Part shown: positions 54,943 to 64,000 of the stretch, piece by piece
How positions within the stretch are numbered: position 1 is the first letter of the stretch
Layout: each line of letters begins with the position of its first letter
DNA from: Mycolicibacterium celeriflavum
Lineage (GTDB): Bacteria; Actinomycetota; Actinomycetes; Mycobacteriales; Mycobacteriaceae
Assembly (NCBI RefSeq): GCF_010731795.1
Contig: NZ_AP022591.1
Coordinates: 2,604,001 to 2,668,000 of the forward strand
DNA length: 64,000 bases
Direction of reading: 5' to 3'
Position numbers and translations under genes: made by a program
Notes under the pieces: generated by a model
The model's input: only the letters and a program-made list of their open reading frames with translations
Told to the model about the DNA's origin: nothing
The model's database searches: none

Positions 54943-56597
54943 AGGGCTGCCTTGATCGACGCGTGCAGCGCACGCAGCGACGACCGGTCGGCCTTCACCT
55001 CCAGCACCCGCATGCCGTCGTAGGGCTCGCCGAGCGCGTCGGCCAGATCGTCGACCTCGAGCTGTCGGCTCTCGACGTGATATGCCCGGCACAACGCGCC
55101 GACGTCGACGTCGTGCGGTGTGCCGAAAATCCGGGACGACACGTCGGAGAACCTCGGGTCGCCCTGCTCGAGCAGTTCGAAGATCCCGCCGCCGTTGTCG
55201 TTGGACACCACGATGGTCAGCTGGCGCGGCGTCGGCTCCGTCGGGCCGATCAACAGGCCCGAACTGTCGTGCACAAACGTCAGGTCGCCGAGCAGCGCGA
55301 TCGTGCGCCTCGGACCGCTGCCCTCACCCGCCCACTCGTGCGCGAGGGCCGCCCCGATCGCCGTCGACACCGTGCCGTCGATACCAGCGACGCCGCGGTT
55401 CGAGCGCACCTTGACGCCGTGGGTGTCCATGCCGACCAGCGCGGCGTCGCGCACCGGGTTCGACGCCCCCAACACCAGCTGATCGCCGGGCCGAACCGCG
55501 TCGGCCACCGCCGCGGCCACGTGCAGGCCGGTCTTGAGCGGATGCGCCTTCAGTTGCGTACGGACCGCCGCCATCGCGTGCCGGTGCACCTCGGCGCAGC
55601 GGTCCAGCCAGGCCTGGTCCGGTGCGCCCGCGGTGACGGCGCGGGTGCCGGTGGCCTGAGAGTTCCCCGACACGTCGGGCCAGCGGGGACCGGTCGTGAG
55701 CGCATATACCGGCACCGACGGATCGGCCAGCAGCGCCGACACCGGTCGGTGCAGCGTCGGGCGGCCCAGCATGATGACCTGCTTCGGACGCACCAGCCGC
55801 AGCGCGAAGGGGTGCAGCGGGTTGTCGGCGGGCGGCGCCGTGGGCTCGGCGACGGTCGGCAGCGCCGCCAGGTTCGGATGCTCACCCGCGCCGTGGCCGG
55901 CGATCACGACGGTGTCGGGGGTCAGGTCGATGTCGAGCGGCTGGTCGAACGTCACCGGCGGGGTGTACGTCCACGGCTGTCCGCCCGGCCTGCCCTCCGG
56001 CACGAAAGCGGACTCCCTCGGCTCGCTGGCATCGGGCACAAGCGGCTCCCGCAGCGGGATGTCGAACTGCACGGGACCGGCGTTGGCGGTTCGAGAGCCT
56101 TTGGCGGCCACCAGAATTCGACACACCGCCGAGCGCCACTGGGCGTTCAGCTCGTCGAGGCGTTCAGGGGCGTCCTCGGCCAGCCCCAGGCTGATCGACG
56201 CCCGCACCTGCGTGCCGAAGTAACCGAGCTGCTCGAAGGTCTGGTTCGCGCCGGTGCCCAGCAACTCGTAGGGACGGTTGGCGCTGAGCACGACCAGCGG
56301 CACCCGCGCGTAGTTCGCCTCGACCACCGCCGGCCCCAGGTTCGCCACCGCTGTGCCCGACGTCATCGCGATACACACGGGCGCGCGCTCGGCGACCGCC
56401 AGCCCGATGGCCAGGAAACCCGCGGTGCGCTCGTCGATGCGCACATGCAGCCGAATCCGCCCGACGCGATCGGCATCCTGCAGCGCGAACGCGAGTGGCG
56501 CGTTGCGCGAACCGGGGCACAGCACGACGTCGCGTACGCCGCCGCGAATCAGTTCGTCGACGACCACGCGAGCCTGCGCGGTCGAGGGGTTCACCAC
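54939..56597 (-). CDS. menD: Menaquinone synthase SEPHCHC synthase MenD
   Basis: The 552-residue protein has the MenD opening ([20 protein letters not shown], then [17 protein letters not shown]), [56 protein letters not shown] and the thiamine diphosphate motif [15 protein letters not shown] with [10 protein letters not shown]. It condenses isochorismate with 2-oxoglutarate. GTG 56597 shares one base with the bpoC stop (TAGTG), so bpoC, menD and the DUF3592 gene are one translationally coupled operon. Confidence 0.96.
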   Translation of the reverse strand: MVNPSTAQARVVVDELIRGGVRDVVLCPGSRNAPLAFALQDADRVGRIRLHVRIDERTAGFLAIGLAVAERAPVCIAMTSGTAVANLGPAVVEANYARVPLVVLSANRPYELLGTGANQTFEQLGYFGTQVRASISLGLAEDAPERLDELNAQWRSAVCRILVAAKGSRTANAGPVQFDIPLREPLVPDASEPRESAFVPEGRPGGQPWTYTPPVTFDQPLDIDLTPDTVVIAGHGAGEHPNLAALPTVAEPTAPPADNPLHPFALRLVRPKQVIMLGRPTLHRPVSALLADPSVPVYALTTGPRWPDVSGNSQATGTRAVTAGAPDQAWLDRCAEVHRHAMAAVRTQLKAHPLKTGLHVAAAVADAVRPGDQLVLGASNPVRDAALVGMDTHGVKVRSNRGVAGIDGTVSTAIGAALAHEWAGEGSGPRRTIALLGDLTFVHDSSGLLIGPTEPTPRQLTIVVSNDNGGGIFELLEQGDPRFSDVSSRIFGTPHDVDVGALCRAYHVESRQLEVDDLADALGEPYDGMRVLEVKADRSSLRALHASIKAAL

Positions 56598-57379
56598 TAC
56601 AGCCTATCGGCGAGGAATTCCAGCGCCGCTTTGTTGACCGCGTCGGGTCGTTCGAGAAAGCCGAGGTGTCCGGTGTCCGCAATTTCCAGGAAACGGCCGT
56701 TGGGGATCGCATCGGCGACCTCGCGGCTCAGGTGCGGGGGCAGCACCAGGTCGTCGGAGAAGCCGATGACCAGCGTTGGCGCCGTAATACTTCGGTAAGA
56801 CGGCAGGTGATTGCCCTGGGGGCTGATGCCGAGCTGTGTGCGGCCGCCGGGCGTCGACTTGGCGGGCCACATGATGAACATGTCGATCCAGTCGCGGACC
56901 TTGGCGTCATCGTTGAGCGTTGCCGGTGAAAAGCTCTCCAGCAGACGGATTTTCGCGTCGTACTTCGGCGGCAGCTTCAAACCGGACTCAATGAGTTCGC
57001 GCTCGGCGTTGCGGAAGAACTCGCGGGTGCGGTCTTCGCGGCCGCGGGTGGCCATCAGCACCGCCCGGTCAACGAGTTCGGGGCGCGCCACCATCAGCTC
57101 CTGGGCGATGAACGAGCCCATCGACACGGACACGATGCTCACCGGCGCCACGTCGAGCTTCTCGATCAGCGCCGCCGTGTCGGCCACCATCGTCTCCGTG
57201 GTGAAGCCGGTGGCGTTCTCGGTGGCGCCCACCCCGCGGTTGTCGAACGTGATGCAGCGAAAACCGGCGCGCTGGAACTCGGGCACCTGGTGCAAGTGCC
57301 AGGTTCGGCCTGCGCCGCCGTGACCGGCGATGAACAGGACTGGTGGACCGCTGCCGCGGTCGTCGAAGGCCAAATTCAC
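56597..57379 (-). CDS. bpoC: Alpha/beta hydrolase (BpoC-like)
   Basis: The 260-residue protein has [14 protein letters not shown] for the oxyanion hole, nucleophile elbow SVSMGS, a late acid in [12 protein letters not shown] and His in [12 protein letters not shown]. It is similar in place and type to Rv0554 (bpoC), annotated as a peroxidase but probably a serine hydrolase. Coupling to menD raises the possibility of a MenH-like role in menaquinone synthesis; this is inference. Confidence 0.88.
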   Translation of the reverse strand: MNLAFDDRGSGPPVLFIAGHGGAGRTWHLHQVPEFQRAGFRCITFDNRGVGATENATGFTTETMVADTAALIEKLDVAPVSIVSVSMGSFIAQELMVARPELVDRAVLMATRGREDRTREFFRNAERELIESGLKLPPKYDAKIRLLESFSPATLNDDAKVRDWIDMFIMWPAKSTPGGRTQLGISPQGNHLPSYRSITAPTLVIGFSDDLVLPPHLSREVADAIPNGRFLEIADTGHLGFLERPDAVNKAALEFLADRL

Positions 57380-57446
57380 CCCGACGACGGTACTGCACCG
57401 ATCAGCATCCGCAGCGGCCCATGGGGGCCATACTTGCCGACCGCAT

Positions 57447-57476
57447 ATTGTGCATTTCGCACGAACTTTCTATGCT
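57447..57476 (+). promoter_or_regulatory. Candidate promoter and operator of the monooxygenase-MarR operon
   Basis: TTGTGC (57449-57454) and TATGCT (57471-57476) are spaced 16 bases, fitting a SigA-like promoter. An inverted repeat GTGC-ATTTC-GCAC overlaps the -35, where the MarR protein encoded downstream could bind. Confidence 0.35.
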
Positions 57477-57529
57477 GGAGGCCCGTCGCCGCAGCTTCGG
57501 GTGCGTGAGGCGGTGCGAAGGAGGTTGTC

Positions 57530-58708
57530 GTGAAAGTCGCGATCAGCGGCGCGGGGGTGGCGGGTCCGGCGTTCGCACACTGGATGCTTCGCGCCGGCCA
57601 TGAGGTGACCTTGATCGAGAAGGCGCCGAGATTTCACACCGGCGGTTATGTGATCGATTTCTGGGGTCTCGGCTATCGCATCGCGCAAAAGATGGGCATC
57701 GAGGAGGACGTCCTCGATGCCGGCTATCAGATTGAGGAACTTCGCGCCGTCTCGTCAGATGGGCGCGTCGCGGCGAGGTTAGACGTCGATCCGATCCGGC
57801 GGGCGACCGGCGGCCGGTACACCAGCCTGCCCCGCGGCGACCTGGCAGCAGCGATCTACCGCAGCGTCGAGGACCACATCGAAATGCTCTTTTCCGAGAG
57901 CATCTGCGCCATCGACGATCGCACCACCGGTGTGATGGTGGAATTCGAGCGGGAACGCGCGCGTGCGTTCGACATGGTCATCGGTGCGGACGGATTGCAC
58001 TCCAACGTCCGGAACCTGGTGTTCGGGCCGGAGTCTGCTTATGTGCGCTATCTCGGCTGCCAAGTGGCCGCCTGCGTGCTCGACGGCTATCGACCGCGCG
58101 ATGAGCTCGTATACGTGACGCACAACATGCCGGGCCGCCAGGTCGGAAGGTTCGCCCTCGACGGTGATCGCACATTGGTGCTGTTCGTCTTCCGTTCCTC
58201 GAATCCACAGGTTGCGCCCGACGCGGAGGCGAGCAAGAAGCTGCTGCGAGCGGAGTTCGCAGGCGGTGGCTGGGAATGCTCTCAGATTCTCGACGCCCTC
58301 GACGGCGTCGACGACATATATTTCGACGTCGTCAGCCAAATCCGAATGGACCAGTGGTCGGCGGGGCGCGTCGCCCTCATCGGTGACGCCGCAGCGTGCG
58401 TGTCGCTGCTGGCCGGTGAAGGTACCGGCCTGGCGATGGTGGAAGCGTATGTGCTGGCCGGCGAGCTGGCGCGGAGCCCGGAGAACCTCGGCAGGGCGTT
58501 CGCCGAATACGATGCTCGACTGCGTCGCTTCAATGGCCAGAAGCAAGCCGGAGCAACGAAATTCATCTCGTTCTTCGCTGCTCGAACCAGTTTCGGCGTG
58601 TGGCTGCGCAACATGGCGTTGCGGGCGATGAACTTTCGGCCCCTCGGAGATCTCGTCATGCAGCGCTCCGTTCGCGACGACATCGAGCTGCCCGAGTACG
58701 AGCTATGA
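57530..58708 (+). CDS. FAD-dependent monooxygenase (PHBH fold, TetX-like)
   Basis: The 392-residue protein from GTG 57530, with GAAGGAGG upstream, has VAISGAGVAGPAFAHWMLRA, the mid motif DMVIGADGLHSNVRNLVFG and the second FAD motif VALIGDAAACVSLLAGEG. Such single-component enzymes hydroxylate aromatic compounds, and some inactivate tetracyclines or rifampicin. A MarR regulator overlaps its stop, suggesting substrate-responsive control. The substrate is unknown. Confidence 0.9.
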   Translation: MKVAISGAGVAGPAFAHWMLRAGHEVTLIEKAPRFHTGGYVIDFWGLGYRIAQKMGIEEDVLDAGYQIEELRAVSSDGRVAARLDVDPIRRATGGRYTSLPRGDLAAAIYRSVEDHIEMLFSESICAIDDRTTGVMVEFERERARAFDMVIGADGLHSNVRNLVFGPESAYVRYLGCQVAACVLDGYRPRDELVYVTHNMPGRQVGRFALDGDRTLVLFVFRSSNPQVAPDAEASKKLLRAEFAGGGWECSQILDALDGVDDIYFDVVSQIRMDQWSAGRVALIGDAAACVSLLAGEGTGLAMVEAYVLAGELARSPENLGRAFAEYDARLRRFNGQKQAGATKFISFFAARTSFGVWLRNMALRAMNFRPLGDLVMQRSVRDDIELPEYEL

Positions 58709-59217
58709 ACACCACGCCCGTCGGACCCACCGATCCGACCCGTCAGCCCGACGAATTCCTGACCGAACTCGAGCGAGCGACCCGGGGACTGCTCGACGTG
58801 AACGTGTTGGTGCTCGACCGCATGGAGAAACGCATCGGTCTCGCGCCGCTGCGCGCTCTGCAGGCGTTGGACCGGCTCGGTCCCAGTCGGGTCACCGAGT
58901 TGGGCGACGAACTCGGCATGCTGCCGTCCACCGCAAGCAGGCTCAGCGACCGACTCGCCGACGCTGGATACATCACTCGTCGGGTCGCACCGACCAACCG
59001 GCGCGCGACGCTGTTGGAGTTGACCGACAGCGGCCGCGCCGTGCTCGACGAGCTCATCGCCCTTCGTGTGCATGCGTTCGGCGAGGTGACGCGTCATATC
59101 AGCCAAACCGATTGCGCCGCGTTGATTCAAGGCGCACGCGCGTTCACTGCCGCGCACCGCAAACTATCCGAACGGTCGGAAACCGACGACCCTGATCGCC
59201 TCAGGCGAGTTCGGTGA
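58705..59217 (+). CDS. MarR-family transcriptional regulator
   Basis: The 170-residue protein from ATG 58705 overlaps the monooxygenase stop (ATGA). The winged helix-turn-helix reads GPSRVTELGDELGMLPSTAS, RLSDRLADAGYITRRVAPTN and RRATLLELTDSGRAVLDEL. It probably represses the promoter at 57447 and releases it when an aromatic ligand binds. Its end overlaps the next gene by 17 bases, tail to tail. Confidence 0.9.
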   Translation: MNTTPVGPTDPTRQPDEFLTELERATRGLLDVNVLVLDRMEKRIGLAPLRALQALDRLGPSRVTELGDELGMLPSTASRLSDRLADAGYITRRVAPTNRRATLLELTDSGRAVLDELIALRVHAFGEVTRHISQTDCAALIQGARAFTAAHRKLSERSETDDPDRLRRVR

Positions 59218-59701
59218 ACGCCACGACCGGAATCCGTCGCCCGCCCGCCAGCTTCTCGTAATCGGCGTAGTTCGGCACGAACTGCTTGGCCAGTCCGAAC
59301 AGCCGGTCGCGTTCCGGGCCGGTGATCTCCTCGCCGACGAAGGTGCCGGTGTAGCCGCGGGTCGACAGCGTGACGCGCGGATGGGCCTTGACGTTGTGAA
59401 ACCACGCGGGATGGCGGTCGCCGCCGTAGTTCGAGGCGATGACGATCACCCGGCCGCGGTCGGTGAAGTAGGTCAGCGGGGTGGTGCGCTTCTTGCCGGT
59501 CTTCGCGCCGGTGTGCGTGAGCAAGACCTCTGGCATCACCAGCGACATCGACATATGGCCGTTGGTCGCCTTGATGACCGCCCGGTCGATGCGCCAGCCG
59601 TACCGCCGCAGGAACCGACGCGCCGCGCCCGTGCCCATGAGTTTGGCGCCCGCACGGAACAACGGCGACGGCTGGGTCGGCTCCACCTCGGGAATCCCCA
59701 C
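59201..59701 (-). CDS. Deazaflavin (F420)-dependent nitroreductase family protein
   Basis: The 166-residue protein has LLTHTGAKTGKKRTTPLTYF, VIVIASNYGGDRHPAWFHNV and HPRVTLSTRGYTGTFVGEEI, the Ddn/FDOR-A pattern of F420H2-dependent quinone reductases. Members reduce menaquinone-like quinones, mycotoxins or nitroimidazoles in mycobacteria. The N-terminal segment is of the amphipathic, membrane-associated type. It is a single gene. Confidence 0.92.
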   Translation of the reverse strand: MGIPEVEPTQPSPLFRAGAKLMGTGAARRFLRRYGWRIDRAVIKATNGHMSMSLVMPEVLLTHTGAKTGKKRTTPLTYFTDRGRVIVIASNYGGDRHPAWFHNVKAHPRVTLSTRGYTGTFVGEEITGPERDRLFGLAKQFVPNYADYEKLAGGRRIPVVAFTELA

Positions 59702-59747
59702 CCCCGCGACGCTAGCGCAGCTGGGATTTCGGCGCGCTACACATCGC

Positions 59748-60476
59748 TCAGCGACTGTTAGCGCGCCGAAACCGCCGTGTGCGTTTGATCGCGGCGCTCC
59801 ACGCCAGCTGCGACGCGGCTTTGAGCTGGGCGGGCTTGATCAGATCGCGGCTCATCAGCGCGGCCGCGGCGGCCTTCGTCGCCGCCGAGGCCTTCGACAT
59901 GTGTCCCGAGTCGAACGGCGGTTGCGGGTCGTACTCCATGGACAGCTGGATGGCCTTGGCCTTGGCCTCACCGCAGATCTGGCCGGCCAGCCACAACCCG
60001 AGATCGAGCCCGGCGGACACACCCGCTGCCGTGACAATGTGGTCGCTCTCGTGGACGATGCGTTGATCGCCGACGGGCGTGACGCCGAAGGTCTTCAGGA
60101 ACGGCAGCGCCGCCCAGTGCGACGTGGCCCGTTTTCCGTCGAGCAGGCCGGCGGCCGCGAGGATCAACGCCCCGGAGCACACCGATGCGGTCCACGTCGC
60201 GCTCGGGTGCGCCTTCCGCACCCACGCCAGCAGCTTCTCGTCGCGGGCGTGCTCCATGGTGCTGAACCCGCCGGGGATCAGGATGATGTCGGGCGACGGC
60301 GTCTCGTCGAAGGTGTGCGTCGCACCGACCAGCAGCGCACCGGAGTCGGCGGCGACGGGGCCGGCCTCATGCCACAGGAACCGCACCTCGGTGTCGGGTA
60401 GGAAGCGCAGCGACTCGTAGGGTCCGATGAAGTCCAGGGCGGTGAAGCCCGGATACAGGACGATGGCAATCTGCAT
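59748..60476 (-). CDS. DJ-1/PfpI family protein
   Basis: The 242-residue protein opens IAIVLYPGFTALDFIGPYES. Its nucleophile-elbow Cys lies in ASVCSGALILAAAG, followed by SHWAALPFLKTFG and TAAGVSAGLDLGLWLAG. These are typical of the isonitrile-hydratase/ThiJ group. The C-terminal 45 residues are basic and not part of the fold. It lies nine bases downstream of the GlxA-type regulator, so it is in its operon. The substrate is unknown. Confidence 0.88.
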   Translation of the reverse strand: MQIAIVLYPGFTALDFIGPYESLRFLPDTEVRFLWHEAGPVAADSGALLVGATHTFDETPSPDIILIPGGFSTMEHARDEKLLAWVRKAHPSATWTASVCSGALILAAAGLLDGKRATSHWAALPFLKTFGVTPVGDQRIVHESDHIVTAAGVSAGLDLGLWLAGQICGEAKAKAIQLSMEYDPQPPFDSGHMSKASAATKAAAAALMSRDLIKPAQLKAASQLAWSAAIKRTRRFRRANSR

Positions 60477-60485
60477 GTTTTCTCC

Positions 60486-61472
60486 TCAGGCGGTGTTGGA
60501 TCCGCTCCTTGCGTGCGCGGAAGTCTTGCGATACTGGTCGGGCGAGATGCCCAGTCGGCGAACGAAATTGCGGCGTAGGGTCTCCGCGCTGCCGAAGCCG
60601 CACCTGGCGGCGATGACGGTAACGGTGTCGTCGGTCTCCTCGAGTTGGCGGCGTGCGGCCTCCGTACGGATGCGTTCGACGTAGGCGCCGGGAGCTTCGC
60701 CGACTTCGTCGGTGAAGACGCGGGTGAAGTGGCGCGGGCTCATCGCGGCGCGCCGGGCCAGTTCCGGAATGCTGTGCGTCGCACCGGGTTTACCCTCGAT
60801 GGCTTCCTGCACCGCCCGGATCGGCGCCCGCTTGGCTCGCGGCATCCACACGGGCGCGGCGAACTGGGTCTGGCCGCCCGGCCTGCGCAGGTACATCACG
60901 AGCCATCGTGCGACCGTCTGGGCGGCGTCGGTTCCGTGGTCGTCCTCGACGAGCGACAGCGCCAGGTCGATTCCCGCCGTCACACCGGCGGCTGTCCACA
61001 CGCGGTCGCTGCTGCGTACGAAGATCGGCTCGGGATCGACCGCGACGCTGGGGAATTCGTGCGCCATTCGGTCGGTGAACGCCCAGTGCGTCGTCGCCAC
61101 ACACCCATCGAGCAGGCCGGCCTGCGCGGCCAGGAACGCGCCCGTGCAGACGCTGACGACGCGGCGGGCGTCCTTCGCGACGGTCTGGACCCAACCGATG
61201 ACGTCGGGGTCGCTGCGGGCCTCGTCGACGCCGTAGCCACCCGGCAGGATCACGGTGTCGACGGGCCGTCGGGCATCGGGTAGCGGATCCGCGGCGAATG
61301 TCAGACCCGTGCCGGTGCTGACCGATTCACCGTTTCGGCTGACGACGCTGACGGCGTAGCCCTCGCGGCCCTGGCCCTTCAGGTACATGGAGGCGCCGGT
61401 GAACACCTCGAACGGACCGACCAGGTCGAGGGCCTGGACGCCCGGATAGCCGAGGATGAGCACCGTTCGCAC
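60486..61472 (-). CDS. GlxA-type transcriptional regulator (DJ-1 sensor plus AraC DNA-binding domain)
   Basis: In this 328-residue protein, residues 1-185 are a DJ-1 domain (VLILGYPGVQALDLVGPFEV, VVSVCTGAFLAAQAGLLDG, TAAGVTAGIDLALSLV). Residues 225-320 are a double AraC helix-turn-helix (SIPELARRAAMSPRHFTRVF and VTVIAARCGFGSAETLRRNF). It likely controls itself and the following DJ-1 gene, whose sensor domain is a paralogue of its own. Confidence 0.92.
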   Translation of the reverse strand: MRTVLILGYPGVQALDLVGPFEVFTGASMYLKGQGREGYAVSVVSRNGESVSTGTGLTFAADPLPDARRPVDTVILPGGYGVDEARSDPDVIGWVQTVAKDARRVVSVCTGAFLAAQAGLLDGCVATTHWAFTDRMAHEFPSVAVDPEPIFVRSSDRVWTAAGVTAGIDLALSLVEDDHGTDAAQTVARWLVMYLRRPGGQTQFAAPVWMPRAKRAPIRAVQEAIEGKPGATHSIPELARRAAMSPRHFTRVFTDEVGEAPGAYVERIRTEAARRQLEETDDTVTVIAARCGFGSAETLRRNFVRRLGISPDQYRKTSAHARSGSNTA

Positions 61473-61578
61473 GGGTTCAGTGTCGACCAGTCACGGCGTG
61501 GCGTCTATGCCATGCATCCCACAGATTAGGACACCGCCCGGGAACTCCACCCCGTCGGATGGCGGCGAAACTACACGA

Positions 61579-61593
61579 AGGAAGTAAATTCCT
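61579..61593. promoter_or_regulatory. Candidate operator between the GlxA-type and TetR genes
   Basis: AGGAA and TTCCT flank GTAAA in the A/T-rich divergent gap, 55 bases before the TetR start. It could be the TetR autoregulatory site; symmetry is short. Confidence 0.25.
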
Positions 61594-61647
61594 ACACTCG
61601 AACAGGAAAAAGCTTCACCTTTGAATGATTCGTGGTAGGTTCGCCTG

Positions 61648-62280
61648 ATGGCGATAGTCAGTCGGCCCAAACGGCGCAGCCGCGCGGCGCATCTCGGTCC
61701 GGAGCGACGCCGGCCGCAGGTGCTCGATGCCGCCTTGGCCATCACGGTCGAACAGGGCGTGAGCCAGGTGACCATCGGCTCGATCGCCGAGCGGCTCAAC
61801 GTCACGCGCCCGGTGGTCTATGCCTGCTTTTCCGATCGGGTTCAGATCATCACTGCGCTGTTGGAGCGTGAGACGGCCGCGTTGCGCGATGCGCTGGTCG
61901 AGTCGCTGCACTCCGCCCGCGGCGACGGACCGGAGGAGGCGTTCGTCGCCGGCTATCAGGCGCTGCTGCGGGTTGTGGTCGCTCGTCCACAGTCCTGGCG
62001 CTTCGTCTTCTTCGCCACCCCTGACCCGGCGGTGGCCAGCCGGTTCGTGCGCGTGCGCGCACAACTCGGGGAAGCCACGGCGGCGTGGCTGCGCCCGGTG
62101 CTGACGAAATGGTGGTCGATGACCGACGCCGAAGCCAAGCTGCCGATCCTGGTCGAGCTGCTGATGTCCTCCTGCGAGGCGGCCGTGCGGTCACTGCTCG
62201 AGGACGCCAACCAGTGGACCGCCGACGATCTCGGCGCACTGTACGGACGGATGATGAGCCACGCCTTCAGCGTGGCCTGA
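61648..62280 (+). CDS. TetR-family transcriptional regulator
   Basis: The 210-residue protein has an N-terminal helix-turn-helix (SQVTIGSIAERLNVTRPVVY then ACFSDRVQIITALLE) at residues 38-75. The C-terminal ligand domain, as usual, is variable. The first 20 residues are basic. It heads an apparent operon with the DUF2236 protein 63 bases downstream and is probably its regulator. Confidence 0.92.
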   Translation: MAIVSRPKRRSRAAHLGPERRRPQVLDAALAITVEQGVSQVTIGSIAERLNVTRPVVYACFSDRVQIITALLERETAALRDALVESLHSARGDGPEEAFVAGYQALLRVVVARPQSWRFVFFATPDPAVASRFVRVRAQLGEATAAWLRPVLTKWWSMTDAEAKLPILVELLMSSCEAAVRSLLEDANQWTADDLGALYGRMMSHAFSVA

Positions 62281-62342
62281 GCGCGCAGAACCCATTCGGG
62301 GCGGCTGGGCTGCCGCCACTCACTTCATGAAGGGAAAGATGC

Positions 62343-63413
62343 ATGGCGACAACGACTTCGAACAAGCGCACGAGCGTTACCCCGCACGGCGACTACGGAT
62401 TCTTCGGTCCCGACTCGGTGACCTGGAAGGTGTGGGGCTACCCGACGTCGTTGACGGTCGGGTTCCAGCGCGCGGTCGTCATCGAGGAACTCGACCCGAA
62501 CCTGATCGCGGCGGTGGACACCACCCACGACATCTACAAGCGGCCCCGTACCCGCTACGACCGCACCCTGCACTACTTCGCCCTGGTGGCGTTCGGCGGA
62601 TCCCGTGAAACCACCACTGCCTCAGACGTTCTGGTCAAGATCCACTCCAAGGCGATCGGCACCGAACCCTACGGCGGGGGACGCTACGACGCCAACGACC
62701 CCGACTCCCAACTGTGGATCCACCTGACCGCATGGCATTCGATCCTCTACGCCTATGAGAAGTACGGCCCCGGTCCGCTGTCGGCAGAGGAGGAGGCGCA
62801 GTACTGGCGCGAATGCGCCGTGGCGGCCGAGCTGCAGACCTGCTCGCCCGACGATGTGCCCAGGACCCGCGACGGAATCCGGGACTACTTCGACCAGATG
62901 CGGCCGCAGTTGGCGGCCAGCGACATCGCCGTGCAGGCGATGCGTCACCTTCTCGACGCCGAGGTGATGATGCCCAAAATGCCGCGGGCAGCCCGACCGG
63001 TGTCCTGGGTGGCCGCAAGAGTTCTTCGGGCTGGCACCATCGCCACGATGCCCCGCTGGATGCGTCGAGCAAGCGGATGCGACCAGCCCCGCATCGTCGA
63101 CGCCGCCGTCCGGCCGGTCCTGTGGACCGCGTTCCGGCTGATCTCGCTCAGCCCCCGCGCCGAGCTCGCGGTGCTCAAGATCCTCTCGCCGATGACCCAT
63201 CCCGTCGTGGCTCCCGTCAAACTCGGTGTGCCACCGGTCAATCCAGAGATCGTTTCGCCCGCAGAGGCGCAGAGCCGCTACGGCGTCGAGCCACCAGCGC
63301 GCGCTCATCGAGAACTGCGCGCCCGCCAGGCAGCGCGGGTCTTCGGCGAGGGCATCGAGCCCAGCGACGAAGGGCTCATCGAGTCCGAACCGATCCTGGG
63401 TTCCATGAGCTGA
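62343..63413 (+). CDS. DUF2236 (MpaB/latex-clearing-protein-like) oxygenase-family protein
   Basis: The 356-residue protein opens GFFGPDSVTWKVWGYPTSLT, continues with RYDRTLHYFALVAFG and contains DSQLWIHLTAWHSILYAYEK, which holds the conserved His of this family's haem-like site. GAAGGGAAAG precedes ATG 62343. Relatives include fungal MpaB and bacterial rubber oxygenase Lcp; many mycobacterial paralogues have no known substrate. It is co-oriented with the TetR gene and the reductase gene. Confidence 0.88.
   Translation: MATTTSNKRTSVTPHGDYGFFGPDSVTWKVWGYPTSLTVGFQRAVVIEELDPNLIAAVDTTHDIYKRPRTRYDRTLHYFALVAFGGSRETTTASDVLVKIHSKAIGTEPYGGGRYDANDPDSQLWIHLTAWHSILYAYEKYGPGPLSAEEEAQYWRECAVAAELQTCSPDDVPRTRDGIRDYFDQMRPQLAASDIAVQAMRHLLDAEVMMPKMPRAARPVSWVAARVLRAGTIATMPRWMRRASGCDQPRIVDAAVRPVLWTAFRLISLSPRAELAVLKILSPMTHPVVAPVKLGVPPVNPEIVSPAEAQSRYGVEPPARAHRELRARQAARVFGEGIEPSDEGLIESEPILGSMS

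Positions 63414-64000
<587 letters not shown>

Overview
The window is high-GC actinobacterial chromosome, almost certainly from a mycobacterium (Mycolicibacterium/Mycobacterium). From about 34.9 kb rightwards the genes match, in inverted order and from memory, the M. tuberculosis stretch Rv0566c to Rv0554: YajQ, GpsA, HtpX, GrcC1, geranylgeranyl reductase, MenG, MgtA, the Rv0556-type membrane protein, MenD and BpoC. Other mycobacterial hallmarks are a deazaflavin (F420)-type nitroreductase, DUF2505, many small secreted proteins and frequent GTG starts.

1-19,070 (minus): one uninterrupted reading frame of at least 6,350 codons, a giant non-ribosomal peptide synthetase running off the left edge. 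Its order is C-A-T / C-A-T-E / C-A-T / C-A-T-E / C-A-T / C..., starting with a condensation domain. This suggests an N-acylated peptide of at least six residues with D-residues at positions 2 and 4. Just upstream lies a frameshifted MbtH-like chaperone gene. A methyltransferase, a DUF2505 protein and a PhyH-type dioxygenase follow at 19.4-21.8 kb.

21.9-24.3 kb (minus): a likely operon of a PF10118-type 'metal-dependent hydrolase', a small ferredoxin and a ferredoxin reductase. Two small secreted proteins follow (24.8-25.6 kb).

26.0-34.7 kb: an accessory island, visibly richer in A/T than its flanks. Four same-strand genes come first: a coiled-coil protein, a DUF4041 + T5orf172 (GIY-YIG-like) protein, a 1,028-residue alpha-helical repeat protein and a SEFIR/TIR-like protein with a novel C-terminal domain. 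Together they look like an undescribed anti-phage or conflict module. Next come phage-like leftovers (a small-terminase-like protein, a 54-residue Cys/His/Arg-rich protein, a small membrane protein, a truncated fragment) and a tRNA-Tyr gene whose 3' end faces the island, the usual integration geometry.

34.9-40.3 kb: yajQ, then an ABC importer (permease, ATPase, lipoprotein) with a frameshifted binding protein, translationally coupled to an asparaginase-family enzyme and an M20 metallo-deacylase.

40.4-57.4 kb: the conserved core. It holds gpsA, a flavin monooxygenase, a LuxR regulator, htpX, the divergent isoprenoid pair grcC1/geranylgeranyl reductase, a lipase-like hydrolase, a Tat-exported phytoene-desaturase-like oxidoreductase, menaquinone genes menG and menD, mannosyltransferase mgtA, a DsbA-like lipoprotein and bpoC.

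57.5-64.0 kb: small catabolic or regulatory units: a TetX-like monooxygenase coupled to a MarR regulator, an F420-type nitroreductase, a DJ-1/PfpI protein beside a GlxA-type AraC regulator, and a TetR regulator followed by a DUF2236 (MpaB/rubber-oxygenase-like) protein and an Old-Yellow-Enzyme family reductase cut by the right edge.
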